Program-made: the position numbers and the translations under genes
Shown here: positions 1-11,495 of the stretch, piece by piece
How positions within the stretch are numbered: position 1 is the first letter of the stretch
Layout: each line of letters begins with the position of its first letter
Notes under the pieces: generated by a model
What the model was told of the DNA's origin: nothing
What the model saw: the letters and a program-made list of their open reading frames with translations, nothing else
The model's database searches: none
Origin: Bursaphelenchus xylophilus
Lineage: Eukaryota > Nematoda > Chromadorea > Rhabditida > Aphelenchoididae
Reading direction: 5' to 3'
Assembly (NCBI GenBank): GCA_904066235.2
Contig: CAJFCV020000006.1
Span: 10,912,001-10,976,000, forward strand
Length of the DNA: 64,000 nucleotides

Positions 1-352
1 GTCTCGGTCGCCTCCACGTTCTCGACTTCTGGAGCGACGACGTTCACGGCTGAATTAGACAAATTATTATATTGCAATATATTGTACTAGGTGAGTCGAT
101 CAAAAAGTAATAAAATATTGATGGTTAGAGAGAAATTCGACTTAGAAAAGCGAGTAGAACTCAGATGGAACCTAAATAACAAATAAAAATGCGAAAAACT
201 TACGATCCACCTCTTCTTTCGCGACTGCGACTTCTGGACCTTCGGCCACCTCCTCCGCCGCCTCTTCGTCTGTCCCCACGGTCTCGCTCATCGAATCTTC
301 TCTCACCGAAATCCGGCTTCTGGTCCTCCATCTTTGGAAATACGTCGGCCAT
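1..352 (-). CDS. SR/RG-rich protein, 5' end only (partial)
   Basis: Two exons of a minus-strand gene that runs off the left edge: 352-205 and 49-1, joined by a GTAAG donor at 204-200 and a CAG acceptor at 52-50. The product starts MADVFPKMEDQKPDFGERR, then becomes Gly-rich and RS-rich (GGGGGGRRSRSRSRERR, then RERRRSRSRERGGDRD). RS/RG tracts of this kind are typical of nuclear pre-mRNA splicing factors (SR proteins, U2AF large subunit, U1-70K). No RRM is inside the window, so the specific factor cannot be named. The start codon at 352 is the first ATG and the frame is kept across the splice. It is divergently arranged with the ATP synthase gene, about 690 bp away. Confidence 0.7.
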
Positions 353-1044
353 GGTTAACTATAATTCGATATATTGCACTTCAAAAAATTGCCCACGCCT
401 TAGTCAAGTATAATATAAAGTCAAAGAAACTAATTAAAATGGCATGGAAAACATAATAAGAAGACGAGAAAAATGCACTGACGAGTACATTACTCGATAA
501 GAAAGATAATAAACAGAGATCTCTCAATTGAACAAATTCAAATGCCAAGTGAAACATAAAGACTGTAAAAAATGAAAGAATGTGATTAATTATGACAGAA
601 AAATCCTTTTGACACTCATCGTGCAGACAATCTGCACCTCCAAGAGATCTCTGATTCTGTAAACGCGCGAAATTTCTTTCCTCTTGTCAAGTCTTTCTCT
701 ATCGAAAGTTGAGCGAAACACTTGACGCAAATCTCTTTTTGTGTCTTCCAACGAAAACCCTGAAATTTCAGGAAGAGTAAAAATGATGGTCCGACTAATT
801 CTAAAATTTTTGATGTCTGCTTGCGATTTTACTCCGTTTTGCTCGTATTTTACATTGTTTTAGGTGGGAAATTTAAAAATTCAACGTCATGTATTATGTG
901 TAATATAATTTTTATTATTTTGCAGCCAAAAATAGTATTACTTGATGTATTTTTGTAGATCCTTTCGTGAGATGTATAGTTTTGGATGCTTTTTTTCGAT
1001 TTGCAATGATAGCATTTAGTTTAGGGGTTACAGTGCCAAAAAAC
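353..1044. other. Divergent intergenic region
   Basis: AT-rich spacer between the SR-rich gene (minus) and the ATP synthase b gene (plus). It presumably holds both promoters. I see no TATA box, repeat or ORF that I can support. Confidence 0.4.
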
Positions 1045-2598
1045 ATGTCGTTGAGCCGATTTGCCCCAGCTCTTCGTGCTCCCTCCAACCGGACTTTGGT
1101 CGTTGTCCCACAGCGTTTCTCCAGCCATGCTGCTGCCGGTAAGCTCACTTGACCGAATTTCTGGGCCTTTTTTTGACTCAAATTAATTTATATTATTTTA
1201 GCCCCAGCTGTGACCAAGGATGATGCTCCTGGCTTCTTCCAGAAGATCAGCTACCGCTTCAAAGGTAAGATTTTGATTTTTTTTGCTGTGTTTAGTCTTT
1301 AGGCTTCTTGTACATCCAATTTGGCTCGTGATCAGTTGATTTTTGTTCAGTTTTTTCTGATCTGATATCATGGTGAAGAAAAAATTCAATATAAACTATT
1401 TTAGGCATCCCATTGCCCGGAGAGACCGTTAGACCGAAGTGTATGTTCGATGATATTGGCAAAAAATACGTTGGAGAGCCACTGCCGTCTTTGGCCAACT
1501 ACAAAGAGGGGCCTGAACGTGATCTGGTAAGCTCATCAAAAAATTTAAGACAACATAAATTTTGTTGATGCTTTTGGGCGAATATATGTCAAACATCAAG
1601 AAGCAAGCTGCGAAGACGCTTGTAGATAGTTTTTATACAGATTTAACTCATTTTTGCGCTAAATATTGACGTATTTCAGAAGAACTACCCCTACCCAGAA
1701 AAACAATTGTATCCACCAAAGACCCGTCTGCTCATGATCCCCGACTCATGGTGCACTCCCTTCCATAAGGTTACCGGAACTTCGGGTAAGCGTTTCGACA
1801 AGTTTTGGCGTCATTTTCTTTACTTTTTATCAATTTTTGATAATGTAAACACTACTTTTTGATGCCATATAAAATATTATTTTTTCAGGTCCCTACCTTT
1901 TCTTCGGAGGTATTGCCTCCTTCTACATCAACAAAGAGTTGTTCGTCTTCGAAGAACAGGCTCTTCTTTTGTCCGGATGGATCTGTTTATACATCATTGC
2001 CAACAACACTTTCGGCTACAAATTGGATAAATATTTGGCCGGAGAATTGAAGAATTATTGGGGAGGATTCAAGCAGATCATCGCTGATGACTTGAAGGAC
2101 GCTGTGGAATTCCGCAAGGTAAGATTTTTATTTTATTTTTTGCGTTTAGATCAATTTTTGTCATGGATAATATCGGAAGTTGGAATTTTGATGTTGGAGA
2201 TGAATTTGGAGACAAATTAAGTCTGTTTGAAGCTTAATTCGTCTTCCAAGACCGGATATGGGAGATGCATATTGAAATTCGTCTAATTTTAGACCTCCGC
2301 CGCGGAAGCCGCCTCCTTCGAAGCCGTGAAGAGCGATTTCCCCACGATTTTCAAGGAGAACCTGGCCCTCCAACTGGAAGCCACCTACCGCCAGAACGTG
2401 GAGACCGTTGCCACCGAATTGAAGCGTCGTATCGATTACCTGAAGGACGTCGAAGAGACCAAACAACGATTCGAACGCGACATCTTTGTGAGCTCCATCG
2501 TCAGCGGCGTCCAGAACGCCATCGACTCCAACGAAGGCAACATCAAGGGCAAATACCTGGACGACTGCATCGCCCAGATCAAGAACTTGAAGGTCTAA
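1045..2598 (+). CDS. ATP5PB: Mitochondrial ATP synthase Fo subunit b
   Basis: Six exons: 1045-1138, 1202-1264, 1405-1526, 1680-1785, 1889-2118, 2293-2598; all junctions are GT/AG and keep frame, giving 306 aa, close to the nematode ASB proteins. It is the peripheral-stalk subunit b linking Fo to F1 in the inner mitochondrial membrane. The N-terminus (MSLSRFAPALRAPSNRT..., basic, no acids) looks like a mitochondrial presequence. A hydrophobic hairpin (GPYLFFGGIASFYINKELF, then LLLSGWICLYIIANNTF) matches the two membrane helices, followed by a long charged helix (KLDKYLAGELKNYWGGF, then exon 6 with RQNVETVATELKRRIDYL) that would form the stalk. The start was taken at 1045 rather than the in-frame ATG at 967 because it gives the presequence directly. 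This is the best-supported housekeeping gene in the window. Confidence 0.93.
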
Positions 2599-3080
2599 TT
2601 AGCTAATTAGAGACCAATTTTCAAAAATTCTCGTTTCGAATGTTGGAATAGGAATAACAGAGTAAAGTGTCAATTATAAAGTTGTTTTTTACTTGTTCTT
2701 TGAAGGAATTTTGTCTTGAAACAAATAGTATTTGAAGTGTAAAGAGTAATTTGTATTTTAATTGCTATGTTAGACAGTGATTTTGATTTTGCAACAAGAA
2801 AATGAGATTTTTCGAAAATTTTTGGTCTAAAATCATGGATAACATAAAAATTTCCCCTCAAACAGCTCTAGGATTAATGTTTATTCTCAATTCATGTTAT
2901 GTGTGGCATTCATCACTGATAATCGCTTTGATCGCATCTGAAGGATTCGGCGGTGCATGGGATTCCACCAAAAAGTTCGCTAGACATGAGACCTAAAACA
3001 ATATCCATTTTTCAGTAAAAATTATGAGGGTAATTGCTGATAGTGGCTGTAGTAAGTCTCTAGAGAGCATCTAGTTTCGA
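2599..3080. other. Spacer between convergent genes
   Basis: 3' flanks of the convergent ATP synthase b gene and the unknown minus-strand gene. A 64-codon ORF at 2802-2996 is present but has no splice context or recognisable similarity, so I do not call it. No repeat recognised. Confidence 0.4.
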
Positions 3081-4692
3081 TTAGACGCATTTACCGGAGG
3101 ATTCAGGTCGATTCTGAGCAAAATAATTGGTCCTGTTGCTGGAATAGGTAGTGTAATATCCGTTGCTGGTCTGTTGATGATGAGGGAATCCGAGGTAAAC
3201 CGAGTCTGACTGAAAGAACAAGAAGTTAGAAGTGATTTTCACAATGAATGAAGGGTCTTAGAATTGAGAAATTTGAGATTTTTGAAGTACAATATAATTC
3301 GTACCTTTTGCTTTGCTTCCATTCCCAAAAAGTCTCCACCAGGCGCCGCGCCGTACACCGACGACTTGAACGAGGACTGTGAGAGAGTGGAGGAGAGATT
3401 GCGCAACTGAAAAGTGGCATCTTCATATTCCAAACGGGCCCTTTCCGCCTTCTCGATCAGCGCATCCCTCTTGGCAATCAGTTCGTTGTAGTTGTTACAG
3501 TACTGAAAATGTCGTAAAATATTTAATGTTACATTACGAGCAGTCTAGGGATTTTTTGGAAGCTATTATTGGCATTTTTATAATCAAAAATTACATTGAT
3601 GTCAAGTATAATATACGAAAAGTGAGAATTTCGGATCTTTCTCAAATTTTGCAAACAGACCTTACGTGGGTCAGAGATGGATCCCTGAAAATTCTGGCTT
3701 GCAAATTGCTCTTGCAGCGGAGATATTCAACGGTGTTTAGAGAGCACGCAAAATGAGGAGAGTCGGTCAGACAAAATATGTTTTTGGGGTATATCTTAGC
3801 GAATTTGGCTTGGAAAAATATGATTTTTTGTGAAAAAATTTTACTAATCATCAGTAATCTACAACCAGTTTTTTGGGAACTGAAATTGAAAAAAAAGTTT
3901 TGTAATTTTTGGGATTTTTTGATCTAAAAATCTTGAAAATCTTGTTTTTTTCGTCTAAAAATGTATAATGCACAAGGTAAAAATCTCGCATAGAGCTTAG
4001 AAAGGCCTAGTCTAAATTTCCACCAAGTTTTGCAACGTTGACGAGTCAAAAATTTGGGTTACCCTGTAATTTCAAAATTTGAAAAATCTCACCTGTGGAG
4101 GCGGGGCCACTCCCATGCCCGCATTCACGATGTGACTGTCGCTGTGATGGTGGAAGTAGGAGGAGGACACGGCCGAACGATGGGTTTTCGAGGCGTTGGA
4201 AATGAGACTGGGATGCGGGTTGTTGTGATACGCATTCCCATGGTAAAGATGCTTCGGAAAGGCGTAGCTGGAGTCCGCGGATTGCTGATTCTGCAAATTC
4301 GGAGTGTATTCTAGGCCGAGGATTTTGTTTTGGGGACATTTGAAGTAGATATTTGAAGATTTTTTTGGAAGAAAAATCGAAATTTCGGTGAAAAAGTCGA
4401 TTTTGATGACTATAATTGTATTTTTTGAGATTTTACCGCTATATTTCTCGCGAATATGACCAAAAACCGAAATTTACTGGCTTCCTAAGTCATATACTAT
4501 CCAAAAATCAACCAGAAATTTTTCATATTTTTCCATAATTTTGCCTAAAATTACCAAAAAATCACGTTTACCTGTCCGAAAAGGCCATTGTTGGGTTTGG
4601 CCGAGGAATGTGCCTGATTGTACATGTCCGTCGGCTTGCTGGGCATTGAATGGCGTTTGTAGTATTTCTTTCTGTCGTTTTCCGACCGCTTC
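3081..4692 (-). CDS. Unknown His/Ser-rich protein with coiled-coil segment (5' end unresolved)
   Basis: Four consecutive exons can be read: about 4692-4572 (upstream limit uncertain), 4290-4093, 3502-3305 and 3209-3081. Junctions are all phase 0 with good GT/AG sites. The order is a basic stretch (RSENDRKKYYKRHSMP), a His/Ser/Asn-rich stretch (HLYHGNAYHNNPHPS, SSSYFHHHSDSH), then a charged helix likely to coil (YNELIAKRDALIEKAERARL, then EYEDATFQLRNLSS), and a Tyr/Asn/Ser-rich tail ending NYFAQNRPESSGKCV. Nothing identifies a function. The pattern (disordered, then coiled coil, then disordered) suits a scaffold or cytoskeletal adaptor, but that is inference. The first exon or exons lie upstream of 4692 and were not resolved. 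Confidence 0.6.
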
Positions 4693-5172
4693 TTTGACGA
4701 CCAAAAGTCGAAAAAAGTTCCGAATGGAAATGAAAATTTGAACGGATTTTTCGTGAATTTTCTCGTGAAATTTGAATAATTTTGTTTGAAGGAAAAATTT
4801 ATTTTGGGAATCTGTCGGAAGCGCCGGGAAATGTTTGGGAGCCAAATTGCGCCCCTGAGGGTTTTTCTATTTTTTTTTTATTTTTGAAATTGAACAAAAA
4901 TTAAAATTAATTTTTAATTAAAATTTATTAACAAAAAAATTAAAAAAAAAAAACGAGTTGCTTGTTCAAAATGAGTACCAGTCTGTTAGTAAAGTCGCTG
5001 GAGTGATTTTTGGCGTTTGCACTGTGCAGAAAAAGTCAACTTTTTTTCTCACAGTCCATGCCACCGAAGTCACTCCAGCGACTTTGCGATCGGGCTAGTA
5101 CGAAAATAGATTGATTAACCGTATAAAATGAGGGTTTTTTGAGTGGAAAATACAATGATTTGCTGAGTGATA

Positions 5173-5427
5173 CAGTGGGGGACCTGATCCAGCGGCAGAA
5201 AACGTACCATTTTGCATCCAGGAAGTATCAAAAATATGGCAAAATACCTCCAACTCCAAGTGAAAAAACTGATTTCAAAAGCGCGCCCGCTCTTTTTGTG
5301 AGGAAAAAGGGCGCGCCTTTCAAAACGAAGTTTTTTCACTTGTCGAGGGAAGCATTTTGCCATATTTTTGATGCTTCCCGGATACAAAATGGTACGTTTT
5401 TTTGCCATTGGATCAGGTCCCCCACTG
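5173..5427. mobile_element. Foldback MITE, CAGTGGGGGACC family, copy 1
   Basis: The ends CAGTGGGGGACCTGATCC and its reverse complement are flanked by TA on both sides. The arms are near-perfect inverted repeats over most of 255 bp and contain GCGCGCCCGCTCTTTTTGTG-type centres. A TA target and CAGT ends suit the Tc1/mariner superfamily; no transposase is present. Other copies: 20228-20473, 21347-21601, 59165-59411. Confidence 0.85.
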
Positions 5428-5767
5428 TAAAAGGAATGAAGGAAAGCTTGGAAGGGCCACGGTCCGTAATGGGCAGGTATATTGATGCCTCAGTGGGCTG
5501 ATTTTTTATGGACCGTCGCGCAGAAACATCGGTTGTCATGAGGATTTAGATGGGAATTACTCGAGTCGCGATGCTCAGATTTCAGTGATTTTTTATAAAT
5601 GTGAAAAAATTGATTTTTTACCGTACTTTGCAAAAATTTTGTTTTTTAGCGCCGCACTTCGAGAATTCCCTCTAGTAGACAGAATTTACCATGATTTAGA
5701 TTATCAGAGTGAAAATGGAAGGCTGGAATCAAAATATTGATATTGAATTAGGCTTGATTACTCTTGA
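5428..5767. other. Spacer 3' of gene A
   Basis: AT-rich sequence between MITE copy 1 and the 3' end of gene A. Nothing recognisable. The stretch 4700-5172 on the other side of the MITE is equally unassigned; it may hold the missing 5' exons of the unknown gene at 3.1-4.7 kb. Confidence 0.3.
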
Positions 5768-7864
5768 TTAAAAACTATTCCAACTGTTCAAACTTTGAAT
5801 GTCATCCGCGTCTTCTTCGAGGTCTTCTGGCGCGTTGTTGGTGATTTTCACGGCATCCGTGAGGGGTGGAGCTACTAGCAATCGACATGGAACTTGCTTA
5901 GTTGGTGGAGATGACTCTGAGGCCACTTTTTCATCTTGAGATTTGGATTGTCGGGCTTCTTTTGGTTCCTTATTCTTTTCTGAAGGTTCCTTTTGCGAAA
6001 AAGAATGTACTCCTTGACCCGCGATTACAAGTTTTTGATCAAAGTCGTCGTCAATCTCCGAGTCATCTTCTTCCATGCTTAAGAAGCTAATTTCCTCGTC
6101 CAGGTCGGCAATATTATTGTTTTCGATTGGATTTTCAGTCGCTACATCTTCAACTTTCTCCTCGGTTCCGCTGGGTTCTTCGATTTTTTCCCCAAGTTTG
6201 GCCATCATCAGCTCCTTGGTGGCTTTCTTGGCCTTTTTCCTGGCTTTCCGTTCTCTGTGAGGAATTGATTTTCTCTTCTTCCTCGCTCTCATCTCTTCCT
6301 TCCTTTGTTCTCTTTTCAGTCGCTTTCTCTCTTCCTCTTCCTTGATTTTTCGTTCGATCTTGAATTTGTCTTGTCGTTCGCGTTCGATTTCGAATGGTAG
6401 AGGCTCGAGCTTGAAAACTGTGGGAGTGAAGTGGTCGTGTACAACGTCTTCGATAGTCTGGAATGAGGTTTCTAGTTACGTAAGGCAAATTTAAAACAAG
6501 AGACTCAAAATTTAATGCTTGATGCTGTCTGTGCCACGTATCAATTGTAGAAAATTTAAGCTTTCGCTTTTCTATCAGAAAAAAATGAAAAAGAGCTGGC
6601 CTTCTTACCTTGACAATAAAAATGTACTGATTCGCATCAATGAGATCTGTATGTTTCACCAAACGCCGTTCGCAGAAGAACTTTTGGGGCTGAAAATAGA
6701 GATCTAATATGAAATTTGAGGTTTCAAATTATCTTATAATCCAAGCCGATTTTTTCTCCAATCCAGTTTTGTCCCCACGACGTCTCTGTTTCCATAGTTC
6801 AATGGGGGGAACGTCTTGGGGACAAATCCGGTATGGCGACAAAACCGTCCAACTCCAAGAGGGCATCTTGTGAAAATTGCGATTGCTTACATTGTACTTC
6901 AATTCGTAGGCCGCAAACTCAAAGTACTGGCTCTTCTTGTCCAGAATGTCCAAAGTTCTGCCGTAGAGTTCGTTTACTCGCGAATCTATGGGCATCACGA
7001 CGTCCAGACGGTCCAATAATTGCGGGCTTTTTTCCGGCAAAGCGGTTTTCCACAGGGTTACTTTGACCTGAAAAATTTTAAAATATTTTTCGTGGATTAT
7101 GTCATTCTTCTACAGCTAGTTTGGAGCTGACTCAGAAACGATTAGCTGCAAAAACTACCTAAAAGAAAATATTTACCTCTTCGAGCAGATCGATGCGAAT
7201 GGCATAAGATTCAACAAATACATCCGCAGCTTCGGCGTGGCTCTCAAGATGGACGCTGTAGAGTTGGTGCTCGATGCCGGCGTGCTTCAAGACTTGCGGT
7301 ATGGCCGAAGTAATGGTGCCGTCATGTCCGACAGTGACATAGCAATTACCTGCTGCGCGCTTGCTGATATCGTATTTAACGAGGAACTGAAATCGGAAAA
7401 TATTTGCTCACGGTGGTATCAGGGTAACTACGCTGTTTCAAAAGTGCGTAGATCTAACTGAGAAGGCGAGATTGGTTGTTACTCCACTTACATTCCTCTG
7501 TAGGGTAATTGACATAATGTAGGTGTATCCATCTTCCACCGGCTTTACTCCCGCTTCTTCCGGCACCAAGCTGACCTTCTTTTTCTCTCGATTAGTCACT
7601 ATCAGGGTGAACGAGTACGTTTGGTAGGTGATTCCAGCGCGCTTTAGGATCTTCCCAATAACGACTTCTAACGTCTCGTCGAATTCACAAATAAGTTCGG
7701 CAATTCCGGACAAAAACTTTTTCACCTCATACTTGACCATGATCTGAAAAAATAATTATTTTAATTATTCAAATTAAAAAAATAAAGGAATCTTTAAAAG
7801 TAAAAAATGATAATGAAATAAAAAATCAGCTTACTTTTTTGTAATTGGAATACCTCAGAGCCAT
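5768..7864 (-). CDS. Gene A: divergent member of the beta-grasp/coiled-coil family
   Basis: Six exons: 7864-7835, 7743-7492, 7386-7177, 7067-6891, 6689-6609, 6457-5768; all phase 0, 479 aa. A short first exon (MALRYSNYKK) precedes an exon beginning IMVKYEVKKFLSGIAELI. The next exons begin FLVKYDISKRAAGNCYVTVG and VKVTLWKTALPEKSPQLLD; each has a strand-turn-strand-helix-strand pattern like the beta-grasp modules of genes B-G. The last exon opens TIEDVVHDHFTPTVFKLEPL, then a long Arg/Lys/Glu helix (KRLKREQRKEEMRARKKRK, nuclear-signal-like) and an acidic tail ending DDIQSLNSWNSF. It lacks the PKxSxEYKxL signature of B, C and D. The 81-bp exon 6689-6609 is supported only by splice sites and frame. 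A GC-rich inverted repeat at 6741-6870 sits in the intron and could hide another exon. Function unknown. Confidence 0.7.
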
Positions 7865-8059
7865 GATGGAAAGTCTAAAAAATTTTAAAATTAAATCAAA
7901 ATATCTCAAAAGTAATTAGATATTGTAGGTTGCAAAAAACAACTCAAATAATGGGAAAACGTTTCACAAACTGCTTCCCAGTTTATTTACAACGTAATTT
8001 ACAGTATGTGAGGTATGAAAAATTGGTAAAAAGCAAAGAAAATGCAACAAAAAGGTAAT

Positions 8060-8080
8060 CAGTCGATTAAACGATCTGTT
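8060..8080 (-). promoter_or_regulatory. Shared 21-bp upstream element (gene A copy)
   Basis: Read on the minus strand: AACAGATCGTTT, two bases, TCGACTG, 5' of gene A. The same word lies upstream of genes B, E and F. See the finding on the shared element. Confidence 0.45.
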
Positions 8081-8162
8081 TTCGCGTTAAAACTAAATCA
8101 GAAATGCGCTTTATTTACAAAAAACGGGGGATATGGCACTGAATGTTGAGGTATGAGGGAGA

Positions 8163-10082
8163 TCAATTGTCTTCGGCGCTTGAATAAGTGCTGCTGCATC
8201 CAGCGTCAATAAAATTTCTATCGATGACGTCAAAGTCTTCATCGCCCGAAGACTCATCGTCTTTTGCTGTGGCAGTTTCTTTTTCTTCCTCCTTTTCTTT
8301 GTTTTCTTTCTTGTTTTCTTCTTTTTCTTCCTTCTTTTCTTCCTTTCTTTCTCCTTTTTGTTCCTTTTTTTCCTTCTTCTCATTTTCCAATTGTTTTCTG
8401 AGGACTTCTACTTGCTTTTCTTTCTCGAATAGTTCATCCTCCTTCTTTCCCAAACGGTTTTTGAGATTTGCATTCTCATCTGAAACCATTTCCAAGCATT
8501 TTTCATATACAAGTTCCATCTTGTCTCTGCGTTCCTCGGCTTCCTTCAGTTTCTGCTCCAGCTCAAAAAGCTTCGCCTCGGCCATTTCGCAACGCAACTT
8601 TTCCTTCGTTCTATACACACTCTTATGTTGCCAGTTATCGCACTCTTGCTGTTTTTGTTGAACTTGCCGCCGCAGCTCCTCATTTTCTCGGATGAGGGCC
8701 GCCTTTGCAGCCTCACATTGCTCCAGTGTTTGAAGGGTGTGCTGACGTGCTTGATGTTCCAAAAGAAGCGCATTATAGTCGGCTTCCAACTTTTTGTATT
8801 CCTCTGATTCCTTTGGGTGAACTGGTCGATTGAACGACAGTGCAGCCTTTTCCAGTTGCGCTGTAATGCCAGCGAGCCTGTCAACGACTTGGCCATCGTT
8901 TACTTTCGCAGCTTCGGAGGATTTTTCCATTTTTCCTGCGATTTTTTTCAAATAACGATCGATCTTCGTATCGAACTGATCGTAGAATTGATTCTGCAGC
9001 CTTTGAACGGTGTTGCGGAAAGTCGGAATCTGACGTCGTTGTCGCGGACAGTAGGGAAGTGCAATCGGGCCCGAAACGATTCGATATCTGTTGGCGGCGT
9101 AGACCTGGGAACAGATGTTAACTTCTTCGAGGCTCTCGCTGTGCCAGTCCATTTGAGGGGCGTCCTGAAAGAAGATAGTATCGTGAAAGGGCCGTAGATA
9201 TGTTCAAATTAAATCTGAGCGTCAAACTTGAAAGCCCTTCCCTGTTGAACTGAATAAACCTACAATTCGATAAATCCGAGTCTGTCCTACAGCCGGAGTG
9301 CCCTTGTTCTTCAAAATGTTGATTGCAATGGGGTATAGGAGGTCTCCATCGAACGCTTCGTGCGTCACTACTTCGCTGACTCCATTGTGGACAAATTCGA
9401 AGGAAATCTGAAAAAATCGGTGGTATGTAAGGTAAGAAATATACTTTTTTTATGTAAAAAAAAGTTGAATCATAAAAAAAATATTTTGCTTACCATATGA
9501 GTTTGAGTCAGACGGACGACATATCTGTAGCCCTCATAAATAATATCAGTTCCATCAACGGGTTCAACGAGTCCATTCGGCAGCTTCTGTCGCATATAAT
9601 TGACTTTGAAGGTCTCTGGATGCTTGTTCTCTTTCAATTTTCTCTTCAAAACTTTCAAGAGGTTGTCGGTCTGCCCGCACTTTACAGTACCTGCCCAAAA
9701 GAGGTAGGGCTTTTCGAACTGATATTCGAGGCGGATCTAAAAGCAGAAGAGATTGATTTTTAACACCAAAATTCTATCAGTGGATTTTTTTTGTTGTGGT
9801 ACTTTTTAGTACTCAAAAATTCCCCCCTAAACATAAAAAAATAAAACCAACCTCATCAGCGGTCAACTTGACGAAAATCTCGTCGTGTTGTGGAGTCAAC
9901 ACCTTGTCGGGAGAGATGGCCTCTCCCTTGAAGGTGCATTCCATAACGGTAAAATTTTCGGGGTCATCGAAATGCCACAGGTAGTTGTCGACCACGCTCA
10001 AAATATGCTCTTCGACTCCGAAATTGTTCTTCTCCAGCTCCACAATCTCTCCAACGCCAGTGTCCAAAAAGATCTTGACCAT
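8163..10082 (-). CDS. Gene B: tandem beta-grasp (ubiquitin-like) modules plus coiled coil and acidic tail
   Basis: Four phase-0 exons: 10082-9852, 9736-9494, 9407-9264, 9164-8163; 539 aa. Module 1 (77 aa, MVKIFLDTGVGEIVELE...) has the strand, TG turn, strand, helix (VEEHILSVVDNYL), strand (FTVMECTFKGEAIS), strand (HDEIFVKL) order of ubiquitin. Module 2 starts IRLEYQFEKPYLFWAG and ends YEGYRYVVRLTQ; module 3 starts ISFEFVHNGVSEVV. The last exon carries a short strand-rich piece (ANRYRIVSGPIALPYCP), then a long coiled coil with the family signature HPKESEEYKKLEADYNALLL. A Glu/Lys run follows, and the tail DEDFDVIDRNFI...STYSSAEDN. There is no ubiquitin C-terminal GG, so it is unlikely to be conjugated through that end; a scaffold or adaptor role is inferred. 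An acceptor-like site (plus-strand CTG at 10119-10121) sits just 5' of the start. Confidence 0.82.
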
Positions 10083-10118
10083 AATGAAAACGTGAGGTAT
10101 ACGTTAAGGGTTGATATT

Positions 10119-10228
10119 CTGAAAGTAAATGTTTGAAAATTAAGCAAAAAAAAATAAAAATACGCTGAAAAAGAAGAAATACAAATAAAAGGAAATGTAA
10201 AAATAGTCAGTCGAACAAACGATCTGTT
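10119..10228 (-). promoter_or_regulatory. Gene B leader acceptor and shared 21-bp element
   Basis: Minus-strand TTTCAG at 10123-10119 is followed by AATATCAACCC and the gene B start 37 bp on. The same layout occurs before gene E (25241-25247), so this is either a 5'UTR intron acceptor or a trans-splice site. The 21-bp shared element is at 10228-10208. Confidence 0.5.
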
Positions 10229-10279
10229 TAGGAGGCAAATGACAGAAAAAAATCTTTTTTTTATTCGGTAAATGTCTGA

Positions 10280-11449
10280 CAAGGGAATGGTCCCAACGAT
10301 CCGTGGGATCCGCAAATAAAACCTAGATATTCTGAAAGAGCAGGTAAAATTTAGTAGGAATCCGTTTTTTCTACTTGCCGAATAAGTCTGTGCGACGAGA
10401 AATATCGTCGAAAAGATCCGACCAAAAAATCGAAAGAGAGAAAAGAAGAACCGAAAGGCCTTGGAAGGCGTCACCAAATAGTCTAGTGGAAAAAGTTCCA
10501 CGCACAAATCTTTTGGGGGAGGGAGGCCTTGGAGGTTCGAGTCCACCCGGAGCCGGACATCTCCGGATTTGAACCCTACGTGTTCATTATTGTATTCTAC
10601 AGTTATACAAAAAAAAATTTTTTTTGTTTAACCTGTTTTACAAGGTTTTTTGCATCCGAAGGCGTGGCAATCACTGGTCATTACCTCTTTTTATGATGCC
10701 GCCAGGTCCGAAGTTCCAAAGAAGACAAATTTATGCAAATTTATACCTTCCGGGCAGAATTTGACAAAAATAATTTGGGCATTTGTTAAACACATGTCCA
10801 CGGCCATTTTAAACGAAAAAACTCAAAATAGATTTTTTCGTAAATATTCACGGGGTCTACTACACGCTGATGCAAGGACCCAAAAATTCTCTTTTCAACT
10901 TTTCTTGCAAAATTTTATGAAAAGGTGAGATTTTGGCAACATCCTTTATGGCAAACCGAAAAAGATCTGCAAGATCCTATACAACCTTCCAGAATCGAGT
11001 AGAAGTGTCTTGACCACTATGTCGACATCGGGCTTATCAAAGATATTGCCGAAATGTCAACTTTTCTTAAAATTTTGCAACAAACCTTGTAAAACAGGTT
11101 AAACAAAAAAAAAAATTTTTTTGTATAACTGTAGAACAGTAATGAACACGTAGGGTTCAAATCCGGAGATGTCCGGCTCCGGGTGGACTCGAACCTCCAA
11201 GGCCTCCCTCCCCCAAAAGATTTGTGCGTGGAACTTTTTCCACTAGACTATTTGGTGACGCCTTCCAAGGCCTTTCGGTTCTTCTTTTCTCTCTTTCGAT
11301 TTTTTGGTCGGATCTTTTCGACGATATTTCTCGTCGCACAGACTTATTCGGCAAGTAGAAAAAACGGATTCCTACTAAATTTTACCTGCTCTTTCAGAAT
11401 ATCTAGGTTTCATTTGTGGATCCCACGGATCGTTGGGACCATTCCCTTG
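10280..11449. mobile_element. 1.17-kb foldback element with CAAGGG ends and TGA target duplication
   Basis: The ends CAAGGGAATGGT and ACCATTCCCTTG are flanked by TGA (10277-10279 and 11450-11452). The outer ~310 bp of each arm are nearly identical in inverted orientation. Both arms include a tRNA-like segment with A box TAGTCTAGTGG and B box GGTTCGAGTCC. The centre is AT-rich with no transposase. CAAGG-type ends and a 3-bp TNA duplication suit a PIF/Harbinger-like non-autonomous element. It lies between genes B and C. Its relative is at 28280-29288. Confidence 0.85.
10470..10552 (+). other. tRNA-like segment in left arm of foldback
   Basis: A box TAGTCTAGTGG at 10479-10489 and a perfect B box GGTTCGAGTCC at 10533-10543, with a 4-bp T-stem (TGGA/TCCA). 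The acceptor stem does not pair, so this is a tRNA-derived relic, not a working tRNA. A mirror copy is in the right arm at about 11177-11260 (minus). Confidence 0.6.
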
Positions 11450-11495
11450 TGAGTATGTACAGTGGAATAGAGGTAGTGGGAGGGCTGGTTATCTA

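Noticed and set aside
2802..2996. 64-codon ORF with a hydrophobic stretch
   Set aside because: Alone, without splice sites or similarity; probably chance in the 3' flank of the ATP synthase gene.
7237..7461. 74-codon plus-strand ORF
   Set aside because: Shadow of gene A exon 3 on the other strand.
8188..8661. Ser/Phe-rich 157-codon ORF on the plus strand
   Set aside because: Antisense shadow of the Glu/Lys-rich coiled coil of gene B.
10375..11354. Two identical 65-codon ORFs facing each other (MPNKSVRREIS...)
   Set aside because: They are the two arms of one foldback element and cover its tRNA-like segment.
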